The notes below the pieces were generated by a model. The model was not told the origin of the DNA. It saw only the letters and a list, made by a program, of their open reading frames with translations, and ran no database searches. Shown here one piece after another: positions 1 to 9,660 of a stretch of DNA of 64,000 nt (position 1 is the stretch's first letter; each line of letters opens with the position of its first letter). This DNA is from Cellulomonas sp. C5510. GTDB taxonomy: Bacteria; Actinomycetota; Actinomycetes; Actinomycetales; Cellulomonadaceae. Both the position numbers and the translations under genes were made by a program. The stretch covers positions 620,001 through 684,000 of the forward strand of contig NZ_CP081862.1 of assembly GCF_019797765.1 (NCBI RefSeq), in the 5' to 3' direction.

Positions 1-53
1 GGCGGGTGGGGGCGAGTTCACCCCGTTGGCGGGTGGTCGCGCGGGCCGAATGC

Positions 54-81
54 CTCACGCAGCGGTGCTCGCCGCCGATCC
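54..81 (+). promoter_or_regulatory. FliA/WhiG-type promoter of cheA
   Basis: CTCAC at 54-58, 15 bases, then GCCGATCC at 74-81. This matches the flagellar sigma-28-type box of actinobacteria (roughly CTCA-N15-17-GCCGA). The expected transcript start lies about 20 bases before the GAGGAGG ribosome site at 104-110. The same pattern recurs before other chemotaxis genes here. Nothing else is recognised in bases 1-53. Confidence 0.65.
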
Positions 82-115
82 TCACGTCAGACGGTGCACC
101 CGCGAGGAGGCTGCA

Positions 116-2572
116 GTGGAGGACATGGACGACATCGTCCGCGAGTTCCTGGTCGAGAGCCACGAGAACCTCGACCAGCTCGACCAGGACCTGGTCGCGC
201 TCGAGAGCGAACCGGGATCCCGGTCGCTCATCGCGAGCGTCTTCCGGACGATCCACACGATCAAGGGGACCAGCGGGTTCCTCGCGTTCTCCCACCTGGA
301 GCGTGTGGCGCACGCCGGTGAGAACCTGCTCGTGGAGCTGCGCGACGGCCGCCGCTCAATGGACCAGGCGACGACGGACGTGCTGCTGCGGCTCGTCGAC
401 ACGATCCGCGAGATCCTGCGCGCGATCGAGGCCGAGGGCGGAGAGGGCGCGGTGGAGATCGACGCGGTGATCGCGGCGATCGACGCCATCCAGGCGGCCG
501 ACCCGTCCGCCGCCTCGGCGCCCGCACGCGACGCCGAGGCCCCCGCGCCGGCACCCGCTGCGTCGGCATCCCCGCCTGCCCCGTCCGCACCCGAGCCGGC
601 ACCCGCCGCCGGGTCGGCCGAGCCGGCAGCGGCGGCGGAGCCCGTGCAGCCCCTGCCCGCCGCCGCGGCACCCGCTGCGGCGGAGTCCGCGCCCGTCGCG
701 CAGCCCGCGCCCGTCGCGCAGCCCGCCCCCGCGATCGCGGCACGCGCCATCGGCGAGCCCCCGGCCGCCGCGACCGCGTCGCCCGCGTCGCCCGCAGCCC
801 CCGCCGCTGCTGCGGCCCCGGCCGCCGAGGAGGTCGGCACCCTCCGCGGGGGTGCCGCCGACGCGTCGATCCGCGTGGACGTCGACCTGCTCGACGCCCT
901 CATGCGCCAGGTCGGCGAGCTCGTGCTGGCCCGCAACCAGATCAGCCGCCTGGCCACCGGGACGGACGACGTCGACCTGGCCCGCTCCGCGCAGCGCCTG
1001 AACCTCATCGCCGGCGAGCTGCAGGAGGGGGTCATGAAGACCCGCATGCAGCCCATCGAGCACCTGTGGTCGAAGATGCCGCGGATGGTGCGCGACGTCG
1101 CTGCGGCGTGCCACCGCGAGGTGCAGCTGGAGCTCTCCGGTGGCGACACCGAGCTGGACCGCAGCCTGCTGGAGGCCGTGAAGGACCCGCTGACGCACCT
1201 GGTGCGCAACGCCGTGGACCACGGCATCGAGTCGGCCGCGGACCGTGCGGCCGCCGGCAAGCCCACCAAGGGCGTCCTGGCGCTGCGTGCGTACCACGCG
1301 AGCGGTCAGGTCGTCGTGGAGGTCGCGGACGACGGCCGCGGCATCGACCCGGACAAGATCGGCGCGAAGGCGGTCCAGAAGGGTCTGCGCACCGCGGACC
1401 AGGTCGCCGCCATGAGCGCGGCGGACCTGCTGCAGCTGCTGTTCCTGCCGGGGTTCTCGACGGCGGAGGTCGTCTCGAACGTCTCCGGCCGCGGCGTCGG
1501 CATGGACGTCGTGCGGACCAAGATCGAGTCGATCGGCGGGGCGGTGGACGTGGAGTCCGTCGTCGGCCGCGGCACGACGTGGCGGCTGCGCATCCCGCTG
1601 ACGCTGGCGATCATGCCGGCGCTGACGGTGGAGTGCTCCGGGGACCTGTACGCGATCCCGCAGGTGAACCTGCTGGAGCTCGTGGCCCTGGACTCGCAGC
1701 GCTCGGAGTCCGGCATCGAGCACATCCACGAGGCGCCGGTGTACCGGCTGCGCGGGGAGCTGCTGCCGCTGGTGTCGCTGTCCTCCGTGCTGGAGGCCGG
1801 CGGGGAGCGCCCGGACAACGCGGTCATCGCGGTCGTGCAGTCCGACCACCAGCGGTTCGGGCTGCTGGTCGACCGGGTGCTGAACACCGAGGAGATCGTG
1901 GTCAAGCCGCTGTCGGCCCGCCTCAAGGCGATCGGCGCGTACGCCGGCGCCACGGTGCTGGGTGACGGGCACGTGGCCCTGATCCTCGACGTGCAGGCGA
2001 TCGCCCGCCGGGCGCTGGCCGGGGAGCTGGACGTCGCCGCGCGCGACGCGCACACCAGCAGCACCGCGGCCCTGGCCCACGAGGTGCAGCAGGTGCTGGT
2101 CGTCGGGATCGGCGGTGGCCGGCAGGTCGCGATGCCGCTCGCGTCCGTGGCCCGCCTCGAGCACGTGCAGGCCGAGCAGGTCGAGTACGTCGGCGGCCGG
2201 GAGGTCGTGCAGTACCGCGGCACGATCCTGCCGCTCGCGCGCCTGGATCGGATCCTCGGCGCGTACGGCGAGGAGGACAGCTCCGAGCTGCTGCTGGTGG
2301 TCTACAGCCGGGCGGGCCGCAGCGTCGGCCTGGTCGTCCGGGAGATCGTCGACATCGTCGACGACGACTCCGCGCGGCACTCCGACATCGAGGACGCCGG
2401 CCTGGTCGGCTCGACGGTGCTCGGCGACCGCGTGACCGAGCTGCTGGACGTGCGCCGTGCGATCCTCGCCGCCGACGCGGCGTTCTACGACGAGCGGACC
2501 GAGCACCGCTCCACGTTCGACGACGTCCCGACGCAGGCCGCCGGGACCGAGCTGGTGGGAGCCCTGCGATGA
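116..2572 (+). CDS. cheA: Chemotaxis histidine kinase CheA with two CheW-like domains
   Basis: Autophosphorylating kinase of the chemoreceptor array; passes phosphate to CheY and to the CheB receiver. The GTG at 116 is chosen because GAGGAGG ends five bases before it; the protein is then 818 residues. Order of domains: Hpt/P1 (about 4-110) with phospho-acceptor His47 in HTIKG; an Ala/Pro-rich linker (about 120-245) where a P2 CheY-binding domain would normally sit and none is visible; P3 dimerisation helices (about 250-320); HATPase (about 330-495) with the N box HLVRNAVDHG and the G boxes DDGRG and GRGVGMD; a first CheW-like domain (about 500-640) and a second (about 658-780). The second CheW-like domain and the absence of P2 are unusual. 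The stop overlaps cheW by four bases (ATGA). Confidence 0.97.
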   Translation: MEDMDDIVREFLVESHENLDQLDQDLVALESEPGSRSLIASVFRTIHTIKGTSGFLAFSHLERVAHAGENLLVELRDGRRSMDQATTDVLLRLVDTIREILRAIEAEGGEGAVEIDAVIAAIDAIQAADPSAASAPARDAEAPAPAPAASASPPAPSAPEPAPAAGSAEPAAAAEPVQPLPAAAAPAAAESAPVAQPAPVAQPAPAIAARAIGEPPAAATASPASPAAPAAAAAPAAEEVGTLRGGAADASIRVDVDLLDALMRQVGELVLARNQISRLATGTDDVDLARSAQRLNLIAGELQEGVMKTRMQPIEHLWSKMPRMVRDVAAACHREVQLELSGGDTELDRSLLEAVKDPLTHLVRNAVDHGIESAADRAAAGKPTKGVLALRAYHASGQVVVEVADDGRGIDPDKIGAKAVQKGLRTADQVAAMSAADLLQLLFLPGFSTAEVVSNVSGRGVGMDVVRTKIESIGGAVDVESVVGRGTTWRLRIPLTLAIMPALTVECSGDLYAIPQVNLLELVALDSQRSESGIEHIHEAPVYRLRGELLPLVSLSSVLEAGGERPDNAVIAVVQSDHQRFGLLVDRVLNTEEIVVKPLSARLKAIGAYAGATVLGDGHVALILDVQAIARRALAGELDVAARDAHTSSTAALAHEVQQVLVVGIGGGRQVAMPLASVARLEHVQAEQVEYVGGREVVQYRGTILPLARLDRILGAYGEEDSSELLLVVYSRAGRSVGLVVREIVDIVDDDSARHSDIEDAGLVGSTVLGDRVTELLDVRRAILAADAAFYDERTEHRSTFDDVPTQAAGTELVGALR

Positions 2573-2985
2573 GCCAGTACGTCACGTTCTCCCTGGGCGG
2601 CAGCCTCTACGGCGTCGACGTCACCCGGGTGCAGGAGGCGCTGCGGTCGCACGTGCGCACCCGCGTGCCGCTCGCGCCGCCGGGGGTCGCGGGGCTGGTG
2701 AACCTGCGCGGGCAGGTCGTGCTGACCGTCGACCTGCGTCCGCGCCTGGGCCTGGAGCCGCTGGACGAGGACGCCGAGCCGATGATGGTGGTCGTGCAGG
2801 TGGCCGGTGAGCCGGTGAGCCTGCTGGTCGACGAGATCGGCGACGTGATGGAGGTCGGTCCGGAGACGTTCGAGGCGCCGCCGGAGACGCTCGACGCCGC
2901 GCTGCGGCCGCTCATCCTCGGGGCGCACAAGCTCGACGGCCGGCTGCTGCTGGTGCTCGACGTCGACCAGGCCACCGCGGCCTGA
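2569..2985 (+). CDS. cheW: Chemotaxis coupling protein CheW
   Basis: A 138-residue stand-alone CheW scaffold linking receptors to CheA at the membrane array. It is a single SH3-like CheW domain with the usual start (YVTFSLGG..YGVDV), the central GLVNLRGQV motif and a C-terminal LLVLDVD strand. It overlaps cheA by ATGA, so the two are translationally coupled. A strong hairpin terminator follows 18 bases after the stop. Confidence 0.96.
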   Translation: MSQYVTFSLGGSLYGVDVTRVQEALRSHVRTRVPLAPPGVAGLVNLRGQVVLTVDLRPRLGLEPLDEDAEPMMVVVQVAGEPVSLLVDEIGDVMEVGPETFEAPPETLDAALRPLILGAHKLDGRLLLVLDVDQATAA

Positions 2986-3002
2986 CCCCTCACGCCCACG
3001 TC

Positions 3003-3042
3003 GCGGGGCGCCCCACCCGGTCCGCCGGGAGGGGCGCCCCGC
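3003..3042 (+). terminator. Hairpin terminator after cheAW
   Basis: A perfect 12-bp GC-only stem (3003-3014 with 3031-3042) and a 16-base loop directly downstream of cheW. There is no clear T-tract, as is common in actinobacteria. Confidence 0.7.
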
Positions 3043-3085
3043 GCGCTGTTCCCCCTGTTGGCGACCCGCGTCACCCGCCTGGGCG

Positions 3086-3113
3086 ATCACACGGACGGCC
3101 GCGTGGCCGATGA
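3086..3113 (+). promoter_or_regulatory. FliA/WhiG-type promoter of the first chemoreceptor
   Basis: ATCAC at 3086-3090, 15 bases, GCCGATGA at 3106-3113. It has the same spacing and -10 core as the cheA promoter and lies 40 bases before the chemoreceptor start. Confidence 0.6.
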
Positions 3114-3152
3114 GGCGTCACGAACCCCGGTCCGTCCTGCGAGGAGATCAGC

Positions 3153-4757
3153 ATGTCCCAGTCGTCCGCCGTCGCCGCTCGTCCCCGGCGGGGGCTGAGG
3201 TCCTCGATCGCCGCGAAGGTGCTCGGTCTGCTCGCCGCGGCGGGCCTCGTGGCCGTGCTCGTCGTGCTGTCCGCGGCGGTGAGCCTGGGCGAGCTCCGGA
3301 CCGACGTGGAGTCGTCCGCGGCCCGCGTCGCGCAGCTCGGCCGGGTGAGCGACCTGCAGCGCGCCCTGCAGGCGGGTCGCGCGCGGATGGTCGAGTACCC
3401 GGCGGCCGCGGACGACGTGCGCGACGCCCTGCGCTCGCAGCTCGACGAGTACGAGGCGAGCATCACCGAGCAGCAGGCCGCGTACGACGAGCTCGCGGTG
3501 GACGCGCAGGCGTGGGCGGACTTCGACTCCGGCTGGTCCGAGATGGTCCGGCTCGCCGAGGAGGAGCTGTTCCCGCTGGCCGACTCGGGCGACGTCACCG
3601 GTGCGGCGGCCCTGTACCGGGAGAAGATCCTGCCGCAGACCACGATCGCGGCCGAGGCGATCGTCCAGGAGAACGCCGCCGTCGCTGCCGTGGCGGACGC
3701 CAGCGCGGAGGACTCCGCGGCGACCGTGTCGCGCACCCTGGTGATCGTGGTGGGCGTGGTGGTCGTCGGCCTCGCGGTGGTGCTGGTGATCGGCCTGCGG
3801 GTGGCCCGCCGGTTGTCGCGGGACGCCCGGGAGGTGCAGCAGGCGCTCGAGGCGATGGCGGAGGGTGACCTGACGGTCGGGGCGGACGTGCGCAGCGTGG
3901 ACGAGCTCGGCGCGATGGCGCGGTCGCTCGGCACGGCCCAGGAGAGCCTGCGCGGCGTCGTGTCGGGCGTGGCGGAGACCGCGCACACGGTCGCCGCTGC
4001 GGCCGAGGAGCTGTCGGCGGCCTCGACGCAGGTGGTCGCGGGCTCGGACGAGACGTCGGCGCAGGCGGGTGTGGTGGCGGCTGCGGCGGAGCAGGTGTCG
4101 CGCAACGTGCAGACGGTGGCGGCGGGTGCCGAGCAGATGGGCGCCAGCATCCGGGAGATCGCGCAGAACGCGTCGCAGGCGGCGAAGGTCGCGGCGCAGG
4201 CCACGGGCGTCGCGCAGGCGACCAACGAGCAGGTGTCGCGGCTCGGCGTCTCGAGCCAGGAGATCGGCAACGTGGTGAAGGCGATCACGTCGATCGCGGA
4301 GCAGACGAACCTGCTGGCGCTGAACGCGACGATCGAGGCGGCCCGAGCCGGTGAGGCCGGCAAGGGCTTCGCGGTGGTCGCCGGTGAGGTGAAGGAGCTG
4401 GCCCAGGAGACGGCGAAGGCCACCGAGGACATCGTGCGCCGCGTCGAGGCGATCCAGACGGACACCGGGTCGGCCGTGACCGCGATCGGCGAGATCTCGG
4501 AGATCATCGCGAGCATCAACGACTACCAGCTCACGATCGCCTCGGCGGTCGAGGAGCAGACGGCGACCACCACGGAGATGTCCCGGTCGGTGGCCGAGGC
4601 CGCGACGGGTTCGGGGGAGATCGCGTCGAACATCACCGGCGTCGCGTCCGCGGCGGCGACGTCCTCGCAGACGCTCGGCCAGATGGGCGGGGCGGTCGCG
4701 GAGCTCGCGCGGCTCTCGGAGGACCTGCGCGGCCGGGTGTCCCGCTTCACCTACTGA
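3153..4757 (+). CDS. Methyl-accepting chemotaxis protein 1
   Basis: Transmembrane chemoreceptor of 534 residues. A short cytoplasmic arm is followed by TM1 (about 20-43), a roughly 150-residue helical extracytoplasmic domain of the four-helix-bundle kind, TM2 (about 193-215), a HAMP segment ([16 protein letters not shown]) and a long signalling coiled coil. The receptor tip with [11 protein letters not shown] and [12 protein letters not shown] lies at about 383-410 and is intact. There is no C-terminal NWETF-type CheR tether; the protein ends in [14 protein letters not shown] before the ATG supports the start. It is the first of three tandem receptor genes, each with its own promoter and terminator. 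The ligand is unknown. Confidence 0.95.
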   Translation: MSQSSAVAARPRRGLRSSIAAKVLGLLAAAGLVAVLVVLSAAVSLGELRTDVESSAARVAQLGRVSDLQRALQAGRARMVEYPAAADDVRDALRSQLDEYEASITEQQAAYDELAVDAQAWADFDSGWSEMVRLAEEELFPLADSGDVTGAAALYREKILPQTTIAAEAIVQENAAVAAVADASAEDSAATVSRTLVIVVGVVVVGLAVVLVIGLRVARRLSRDAREVQQALEAMAEGDLTVGADVRSVDELGAMARSLGTAQESLRGVVSGVAETAHTVAAAAEELSAASTQVVAGSDETSAQAGVVAAAAEQVSRNVQTVAAGAEQMGASIREIAQNASQAAKVAAQATGVAQATNEQVSRLGVSSQEIGNVVKAITSIAEQTNLLALNATIEAARAGEAGKGFAVVAGEVKELAQETAKATEDIVRRVEAIQTDTGSAVTAIGEISEIIASINDYQLTIASAVEEQTATTTEMSRSVAEAATGSGEIASNITGVASAAATSSQTLGQMGGAVAELARLSEDLRGRVSRFTY

Positions 4758-4763
4758 CCGCAC

Positions 4764-4812
4764 CGACGACGCGCCGCGCGGCCCCGGGGTGGGGCGGCGC
4801 GGCGCGTCGTCG
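4764..4812 (+). terminator. Hairpin terminator after chemoreceptor 1
   Basis: A perfect 16-bp stem (4764-4779 with 4797-4812) starting seven bases after the stop codon, with a 17-base G-rich loop. Confidence 0.7.
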
Positions 4813-4835
4813 TGCGGCAATCACCCGCTGCCGGG

Positions 4836-4863
4836 CTCAGCCGGTGGCGCGTGCGGACGATCG
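4836..4863 (+). promoter_or_regulatory. FliA/WhiG-type promoter of chemoreceptor 2
   Basis: CTCAG at 4836-4840, 15 bases, GACGATCG at 4856-4863. It differs by one base in each core from the cheA promoter and sits 36 bases before the start codon. Confidence 0.55.
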
Positions 4864-4898
4864 GTGGGGCAGCAGGGGACGGACAGGAAGGACCCACC

Positions 4899-6617
4899 AT
4901 GAGCGTCACCACGACGACGGTGTCGACGCCCGCGCGGGTGCCGACGGTCGACCGGGTGCCCACCCAGCGCGGCCACGGCCAGGCGCCGGCGTCGGGGCCC
5001 CGTCCTCGCGGCACCCGCCGCGGCACCGCCTGGTTCGCGAACCGCGGCGTGCGCACCAAGATCCTCCAGCTGCTGGCGCTGGTGGTCGTGATGGTCGCGG
5101 CCACGGGCACCTTCGCCGTGCTGCGGCTGGACGACCTCGCGGCGAGCACCGCGAGCGTCCAGGAGGTCAACGCGGACGTCGCCACCCCGCTCGCCATGGT
5201 GCACCAGGAGGAGCTCAAGGCGCGGATGCTCGTCGCGCAGGCGGGCGCCAGCCAGACGGACACGCAGGAGCAGCGGCAGGCCGCGCTCGACGCGATCGCC
5301 GCGACGGACGCCGACCTGCAGGCCGCCGCGGACGCGTTCGAGGCGGGCATCGGCGAGAACACCGTCGAGGGGTGGGACGACTTCACGGCCGGCTGGGTCG
5401 CGTGGACGCAGATCCGGGACGAGCAGCTGGTGCCCGCCGCCCTGAACAACGACCAGGTCACGTTCGGCCGGGTCACCGCGGGCGAGGCCCAGACCGCGCT
5501 CGACGGCATGATCGCGGGCCTGGAGACGGCCGAGAAGGCCGTCCGCGCCCACCTGCAGGGCGTCGCGGACGAGGCGCAGGCCGAGGCGTGGTCGAGCACC
5601 GTCGTGCTCGTCGTGGTGCTCGTCCTCGGCGTGGCTCTGGTCGCCGTGGTCGGCCTGGTGATCGCCGGGATGATCCGGCGCCAGGTGACCGAGGTGCAGC
5701 GCGCGGTCGAGGCGCTCGCGGACGGCGACCTGACGGTGACGCCCCAGGTCGACTCCGACGACGAGCTCGGCCGGATGGCCCGGGCGCTGACCCGGGCGCA
5801 GGGCAACCTGCGCGGCGCGATCTCCGGCGTGGTCGAGACGGCGCAGACGGTCGCGGCGGCGGCGGAGGAGCTGTCGGCGGCGTCGAACCAGGTCGTGGCC
5901 GGTTCGGACGAGACGTCGGCGCAGGCGGGTGTGGTGGCGGCTGCGGCCGAGCAGGTGTCGCGCAACGTGCAGACCGTCGCGGCGGGCGCGGAGCAGATGG
6001 GGGCTTCGATCCGGGAGATCGCGCAGAACTCCTCGCAGGCGGCGAAGGTCGCCGGGCAGGCGACCGAGGTCGCGGCGAGCACCAACGAGCAGGTGTCGCG
6101 GCTCGGGGTCTCGAGCCAGGAGATCGGGAACGTGGTGAAGGTGATCACGTCGATCGCGGAGCAGACGAACCTGCTGGCGCTGAACGCGACGATCGAGGCG
6201 GCGCGCGCGGGGGAGGCCGGTAAGGGCTTCGCGGTCGTGGCGGGTGAGGTCAAGGAGCTGGCGCAGGAGACGGCGAAGGCGACGGAGGACATCGCGCGGC
6301 GGGTGGAGGCGATCCAGGGCGACACCTCGGGTGCGGTGGCGGCGATCGGGGAGATCTCGCAGATCATCGCGTCGATCAACGACTACCAGCTGACGATCGC
6401 GTCGGCGGTGGAGGAGCAGACGGCGACCACGAACGAGATGTCCCGGTCGGTGGCCGAGGCCGCGACGGGTTCGGGGGAGATCGCCACGAACATCACCGGC
6501 GTCGCCTCCGCGGCCTCCGAGGCCAGCCAGACCCTCAACCAGATGGGCGGGGCCATCGCCGAGCTCGCCCGGATGTCGGAGGACCTGCGCGCCCAGGTCG
6601 GCGGCTTCCGGCTCTAG
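4899..6617 (+). CDS. Methyl-accepting chemotaxis protein 2
   Basis: Chemoreceptor of 572 residues, starting at the ATG after GGAAGGACC. It has a longer basic cytoplasmic N-terminus (about 50 residues) than its neighbours, TM1 (about 55-78), a helical sensor domain, TM2 (about 231-255), HAMP (DGDLTVTPQ) and a signalling domain with the receptor tip at about 421-448. The signalling half is almost identical to receptors 1, 3 and 4 at both DNA and protein level, while the sensor half differs. So it probably joins the same array but reads a different cue. There is no C-terminal CheR-binding pentapeptide. Confidence 0.95.
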   Translation: MSVTTTTVSTPARVPTVDRVPTQRGHGQAPASGPRPRGTRRGTAWFANRGVRTKILQLLALVVVMVAATGTFAVLRLDDLAASTASVQEVNADVATPLAMVHQEELKARMLVAQAGASQTDTQEQRQAALDAIAATDADLQAAADAFEAGIGENTVEGWDDFTAGWVAWTQIRDEQLVPAALNNDQVTFGRVTAGEAQTALDGMIAGLETAEKAVRAHLQGVADEAQAEAWSSTVVLVVVLVLGVALVAVVGLVIAGMIRRQVTEVQRAVEALADGDLTVTPQVDSDDELGRMARALTRAQGNLRGAISGVVETAQTVAAAAEELSAASNQVVAGSDETSAQAGVVAAAAEQVSRNVQTVAAGAEQMGASIREIAQNSSQAAKVAGQATEVAASTNEQVSRLGVSSQEIGNVVKVITSIAEQTNLLALNATIEAARAGEAGKGFAVVAGEVKELAQETAKATEDIARRVEAIQGDTSGAVAAIGEISQIIASINDYQLTIASAVEEQTATTNEMSRSVAEAATGSGEIATNITGVASAASEASQTLNQMGGAIAELARMSEDLRAQVGGFRL

Positions 6618-6628
6618 CCACGGCGGCG

Positions 6629-6664
6629 CGAGCGCCCCGGGGAGCCGGCGCCCCGGGGCGCTCG
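6629..6664 (+). terminator. Hairpin terminator after chemoreceptor 2
   Basis: A perfect 14-bp stem (6629-6642 with 6651-6664) and an 8-base loop, starting 12 bases after the stop codon. Confidence 0.7.
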
Positions 6665-6738
6665 TCGTGCCCCGCCCCGGAGCGCTCGTCGTGCCCCCCG
6701 GGGCGGGTCACCGCCCGCTCACCGGGCGGCGGAAAGCG

Positions 6739-6766
6739 CTTCGGACCGGCCGTGCCCCGCCGATGG
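6739..6766 (+). promoter_or_regulatory. Weak FliA-type promoter of chemoreceptor 3
   Basis: GCCGATGG at 6759-6766 is a good -10 core. The -35 at the same 15-base spacing is CTTCG (6739-6743), a poor match to CTCAC. It is called mainly because the other receptor genes carry the better version at the same place. Confidence 0.35.
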
Positions 6767-6808
6767 GAGGGAGGACCGACTCCGTACCGGAAGGGCGAAC
6801 CGACCACG

Positions 6809-8413
6809 ATGAGCGCGCAGCACGATGCCTCCACCCGCCGGCTCTGGGCCGACCGGCCCGTCCTCGTGAAGATCATGACGGCCGTCGCCGTGATGGCGGC
6901 CATGACCGCCGTCGTCACGGCCGTCGCCGTCGCCTCGCTGCGTACCCTGCGGGCGGACGCGGCCGAGATGTACGCGGGCAACGTCGTCCCGCTCCAGCAG
7001 CTCACCGAGATCCAGCGGTCCTACCAGGGCGACCGCGCCCGGGTGATCCAGTACGGCATCGCGGACGACGAGACCCGCGCGACGCTGGTGCAGGAGCTGA
7101 CGGAGCGCCAGCAGGACCTGGACGCCCAGATCGACGAGTACCGGGCGGGCGCCGTCGACGGGGCCCAGGTGGACGCGATCGTCGCGGCGCTGGATGCGTA
7201 CTACGCGGCTGCGGAGGACACGCTGTTCCCGCTGGCCGACGCGGGCGACGACGCCGGGTTCGCGGCGTACTTCGACGAGACCATCCGGCCGCTGACCACC
7301 GCGGTCATGGACGCGCTGCAGGTCGAGACCGCGGCCCAGGGCGAGCAGGCGGAGGCGCTGGCGGCCGAGACCGACACGCTCGCGGGCCGCTCCGCCCTCG
7401 CGACCGTGCTCGTCGCCGTCCTCGGCGCGCTGGCGGCGGCCGCCATCGCGGTGGCGGTCGCTCGCGGCATCGTGCGCCGGCTCCGCGGGGTGTCCCGCAG
7501 CCTGGCGGCCGCCGGCGACGGCGACCTCACCGTGCCCCCGGGCGTGACGGGTGGTGACGAGCTCGGCCGGCTCGCGGTGGACCTGGAGCGCACCCAGCGG
7601 AGCCTGCGGGCGCTGGTGGCGGGCGTCGCGGAGACGGCGCAGACGGTCGCGGCGGCGGCGGAGGAGCTGTCGGCGGCGTCGAACCAGGTCGTGGCCGGTT
7701 CCGACGAGACGTCGGCGCAGGCGGGTGTGGTGGCGGCTGCGGCGGAGCAGGTGTCGCGCAACGTGCAGACCGTCGCGGCGGGCGCGGAGCAGATGGGCGC
7801 GAGCATCCGGGAGATCGCGCAGAACGCGTCGCAGGCGGCGAAGGTCGCCGGGCAGGCCACGGAGGCGGCGACCGTCACGAACGAGCAGGTCGCCCGGCTG
7901 GGGTCGTCCTCGCAGGAGATCGGCAACGTGGTGAAGGTCATCACCTCGATCGCGGAGCAGACGAACCTGCTGGCGCTGAACGCCACGATCGAGGCCGCGC
8001 GCGCCGGGGAGGCCGGCAAGGGCTTCGCCGTCGTCGCGGGCGAGGTGAAGGAGCTGGCCCAGGAGACGGCCAAGGCGACCGAGGACATCGCCCGGCGCGT
8101 CGAGGCGATCCAGGCGGACACGGGGTCGGCCGTGACCGCGATCGGCGAGATCTCGCAGATCATCGCGAGCATCAACGACTACCAGCTCACCATCGCCAGC
8201 GCCGTGGAGGAGCAGACCGCCACGACCACGGAGATGTCCCGGTCGGTGGCCGAGGCCGCGACGGGTTCCGGGGAGATCGCCACCAACATCACCGGGGTGG
8301 CGTCGGCCGCGGCGACGTCGTCGCAGACGCTCGGCCAGATGGGCGGGGCGGTCGCGGAGCTCGCGCGGCTCTCGGAGGACCTGCGCGGCCGGGTGTCGCA
8401 GTTCTCCTACTGA
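6809..8413 (+). CDS. Methyl-accepting chemotaxis protein 3
   Basis: Chemoreceptor of 534 residues. The ATG at 6809 is preferred over an in-frame GTG at 6752, which would overlap the putative promoter core; the SD-like AAGGG is 13 bases away, so the start is less certain than in the neighbours. TM1 (about 20-46), helical sensor domain, TM2 (about 195-220), HAMP (DGDLTVPPG), signalling domain with the tip at about 383-410. The first part of the signalling domain is nearly base-identical to receptor 2, and its end to receptor 1, which suggests gene conversion among the copies. Confidence 0.93.
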   Translation: MSAQHDASTRRLWADRPVLVKIMTAVAVMAAMTAVVTAVAVASLRTLRADAAEMYAGNVVPLQQLTEIQRSYQGDRARVIQYGIADDETRATLVQELTERQQDLDAQIDEYRAGAVDGAQVDAIVAALDAYYAAAEDTLFPLADAGDDAGFAAYFDETIRPLTTAVMDALQVETAAQGEQAEALAAETDTLAGRSALATVLVAVLGALAAAAIAVAVARGIVRRLRGVSRSLAAAGDGDLTVPPGVTGGDELGRLAVDLERTQRSLRALVAGVAETAQTVAAAAEELSAASNQVVAGSDETSAQAGVVAAAAEQVSRNVQTVAAGAEQMGASIREIAQNASQAAKVAGQATEAATVTNEQVARLGSSSQEIGNVVKVITSIAEQTNLLALNATIEAARAGEAGKGFAVVAGEVKELAQETAKATEDIARRVEAIQADTGSAVTAIGEISQIIASINDYQLTIASAVEEQTATTTEMSRSVAEAATGSGEIATNITGVASAAATSSQTLGQMGGAVAELARLSEDLRGRVSQFSY

Positions 8414-8469
8414 ATGCCGGGCGTTCACCCGCAGGACTGCTCCGGTTGGGCCACGTGACCGCGGGAGCG

Positions 8470-8497
8470 CTCACATCCTGGGCACCGCATCCGATCC
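8470..8497 (+). promoter_or_regulatory. FliA/WhiG-type promoter of the binding protein-receptor operon
   Basis: CTCAC at 8470-8474, 15 bases, TCCGATCC at 8490-8497, 53 bases before the start of the sugar-binding lipoprotein. This places the binding protein under the same control as the receptors. Confidence 0.6.
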
Positions 8498-8550
8498 AGA
8501 CGGCACGGCGACGACGGGCAGTGTCGCGCCGCACAGACGAGGGAGTCCAC

Positions 8551-9660
8551 ATGAGGCAGGGGAAGCGCCGTCCGGCCGCCGCCGCCACCGCGGTCGCCGT
8601 GGCCGGGGTGCTCGCCGGGTGCGCGTCGGCGACCGGTGCGGAGGACGACGGGGACCGGCCGCTGGTCGGCGTCGCAATGCCGACGACGACGTCGGAGCGC
8701 TGGATCGCGGACGGCGAGAACGTGCAGGACCAGCTGCTCGCGCTGGGGTACGACGTCGACCTGGAGTACGCCGAGAACGACGTGCCCACGCAGGTCGCCC
8801 AGCTCGAGGACATGATCGCGGCGGGCGCGGACGCGCTCGTGATCGGGTCCATCGACGGCGTGGCGCTCAAGGACGTGCTGGGGGAGGCTGCCGCGGCGGA
8901 CATCCCGGTGATCGCCTACGACCGGCTGATCCGGGAGTCCGGCGACGTCGACTACTACGCGACGTTCGACAACGCGCGCGTCGGCGTGCAGCAGGCCACC
9001 ACCCTCCTGCAGGGGCTCGGCCTGCTCGACGAGGCGGGTGACCGCACGGACGTCACCGGCCCGTTCGCCGTCGAGCTGTTCGCCGGCTCGACGGACGACA
9101 ACAACGCGACGGTGTTCTTCGACGGCGCGATGGGCGTCCTGCAGCCGTACCTCGACTCCGGTGTGCTGACGGTGCCCTCCGGGGAGACCGGCTTCGAGGA
9201 GGTCGCCACCGACAAGTGGGACCCGAAGAACGCGACCGCCCGGATGGACACGCTGCTGCCGCTGTACGCCGACCGCCGGCTGGACGGGGTGCTCTCGCCG
9301 TACGACGGCATCTCGATCGCGGTGCTCGACGCCGTGAAGACCATCGGCTACGGCACGGCCGACCAGCCGCTGCCCGTCGTGACCGGCCAGGACGCCGAGC
9401 TCGCCTCCGCCAAGTCCATCGCCGCCGGCGAGCAGTACGCGACGGTCTACAAGGACACCCGCCAGCTCGCCGAGGTGGCCGTGTCGATGGTCCGGGCGCT
9501 GCTGGACGGCGCGGAGCCGGAGACCAACGACTCCCGGTCCTACGACAACGGCGTGAAGGTCGTCCCGTCCTTCCTGCTGACGCCGCAGGTCGTCACCGAG
9601 CAGAACTACCGCCAGGTCCTCGTGGCCGGCCGCTACTACACCGCCGAGGAGCTGGGCTGA
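8551..9660 (+). CDS. Sugar-binding lipoprotein of the XylF/ChvE type, coupled to a chemoreceptor
   Basis: A 369-residue substrate-binding protein. The ATG at 8551 follows GAGGGAG. A basic N-terminus and lipobox LAGC give a lipidated Cys24. The body reads like the periplasmic-binding fold of the CUT2 sugar family (xylose, multiple-sugar binding): [13 protein letters not shown], a [12 protein letters not shown] segment, AYDRLI, a conserved [14 protein letters not shown] stretch and the C-terminal GQDAELAS part. No ABC ATPase or permease accompanies it. Its TGA shares a base with the ATG of the next chemoreceptor (TGATG), so both are made together. The likely role is to hand a bound sugar to that receptor, as ribose- and galactose-binding proteins do with Trg in enteric bacteria. 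Confidence 0.9.
   Translation: MRQGKRRPAAAATAVAVAGVLAGCASATGAEDDGDRPLVGVAMPTTTSERWIADGENVQDQLLALGYDVDLEYAENDVPTQVAQLEDMIAAGADALVIGSIDGVALKDVLGEAAAADIPVIAYDRLIRESGDVDYYATFDNARVGVQQATTLLQGLGLLDEAGDRTDVTGPFAVELFAGSTDDNNATVFFDGAMGVLQPYLDSGVLTVPSGETGFEEVATDKWDPKNATARMDTLLPLYADRRLDGVLSPYDGISIAVLDAVKTIGYGTADQPLPVVTGQDAELASAKSIAAGEQYATVYKDTRQLAEVAVSMVRALLDGAEPETNDSRSYDNGVKVVPSFLLTPQVVTEQNYRQVLVAGRYYTAEELG

Noticed and set aside
356..2506. Long open frame of 716 codons antisense to cheA, and similar ones opposite most genes
   Set aside because: Composition artefact of a very GC-rich genome: these frames mirror real genes, are rich in Arg/His/Asp repeats, and have no start signals or family motifs.
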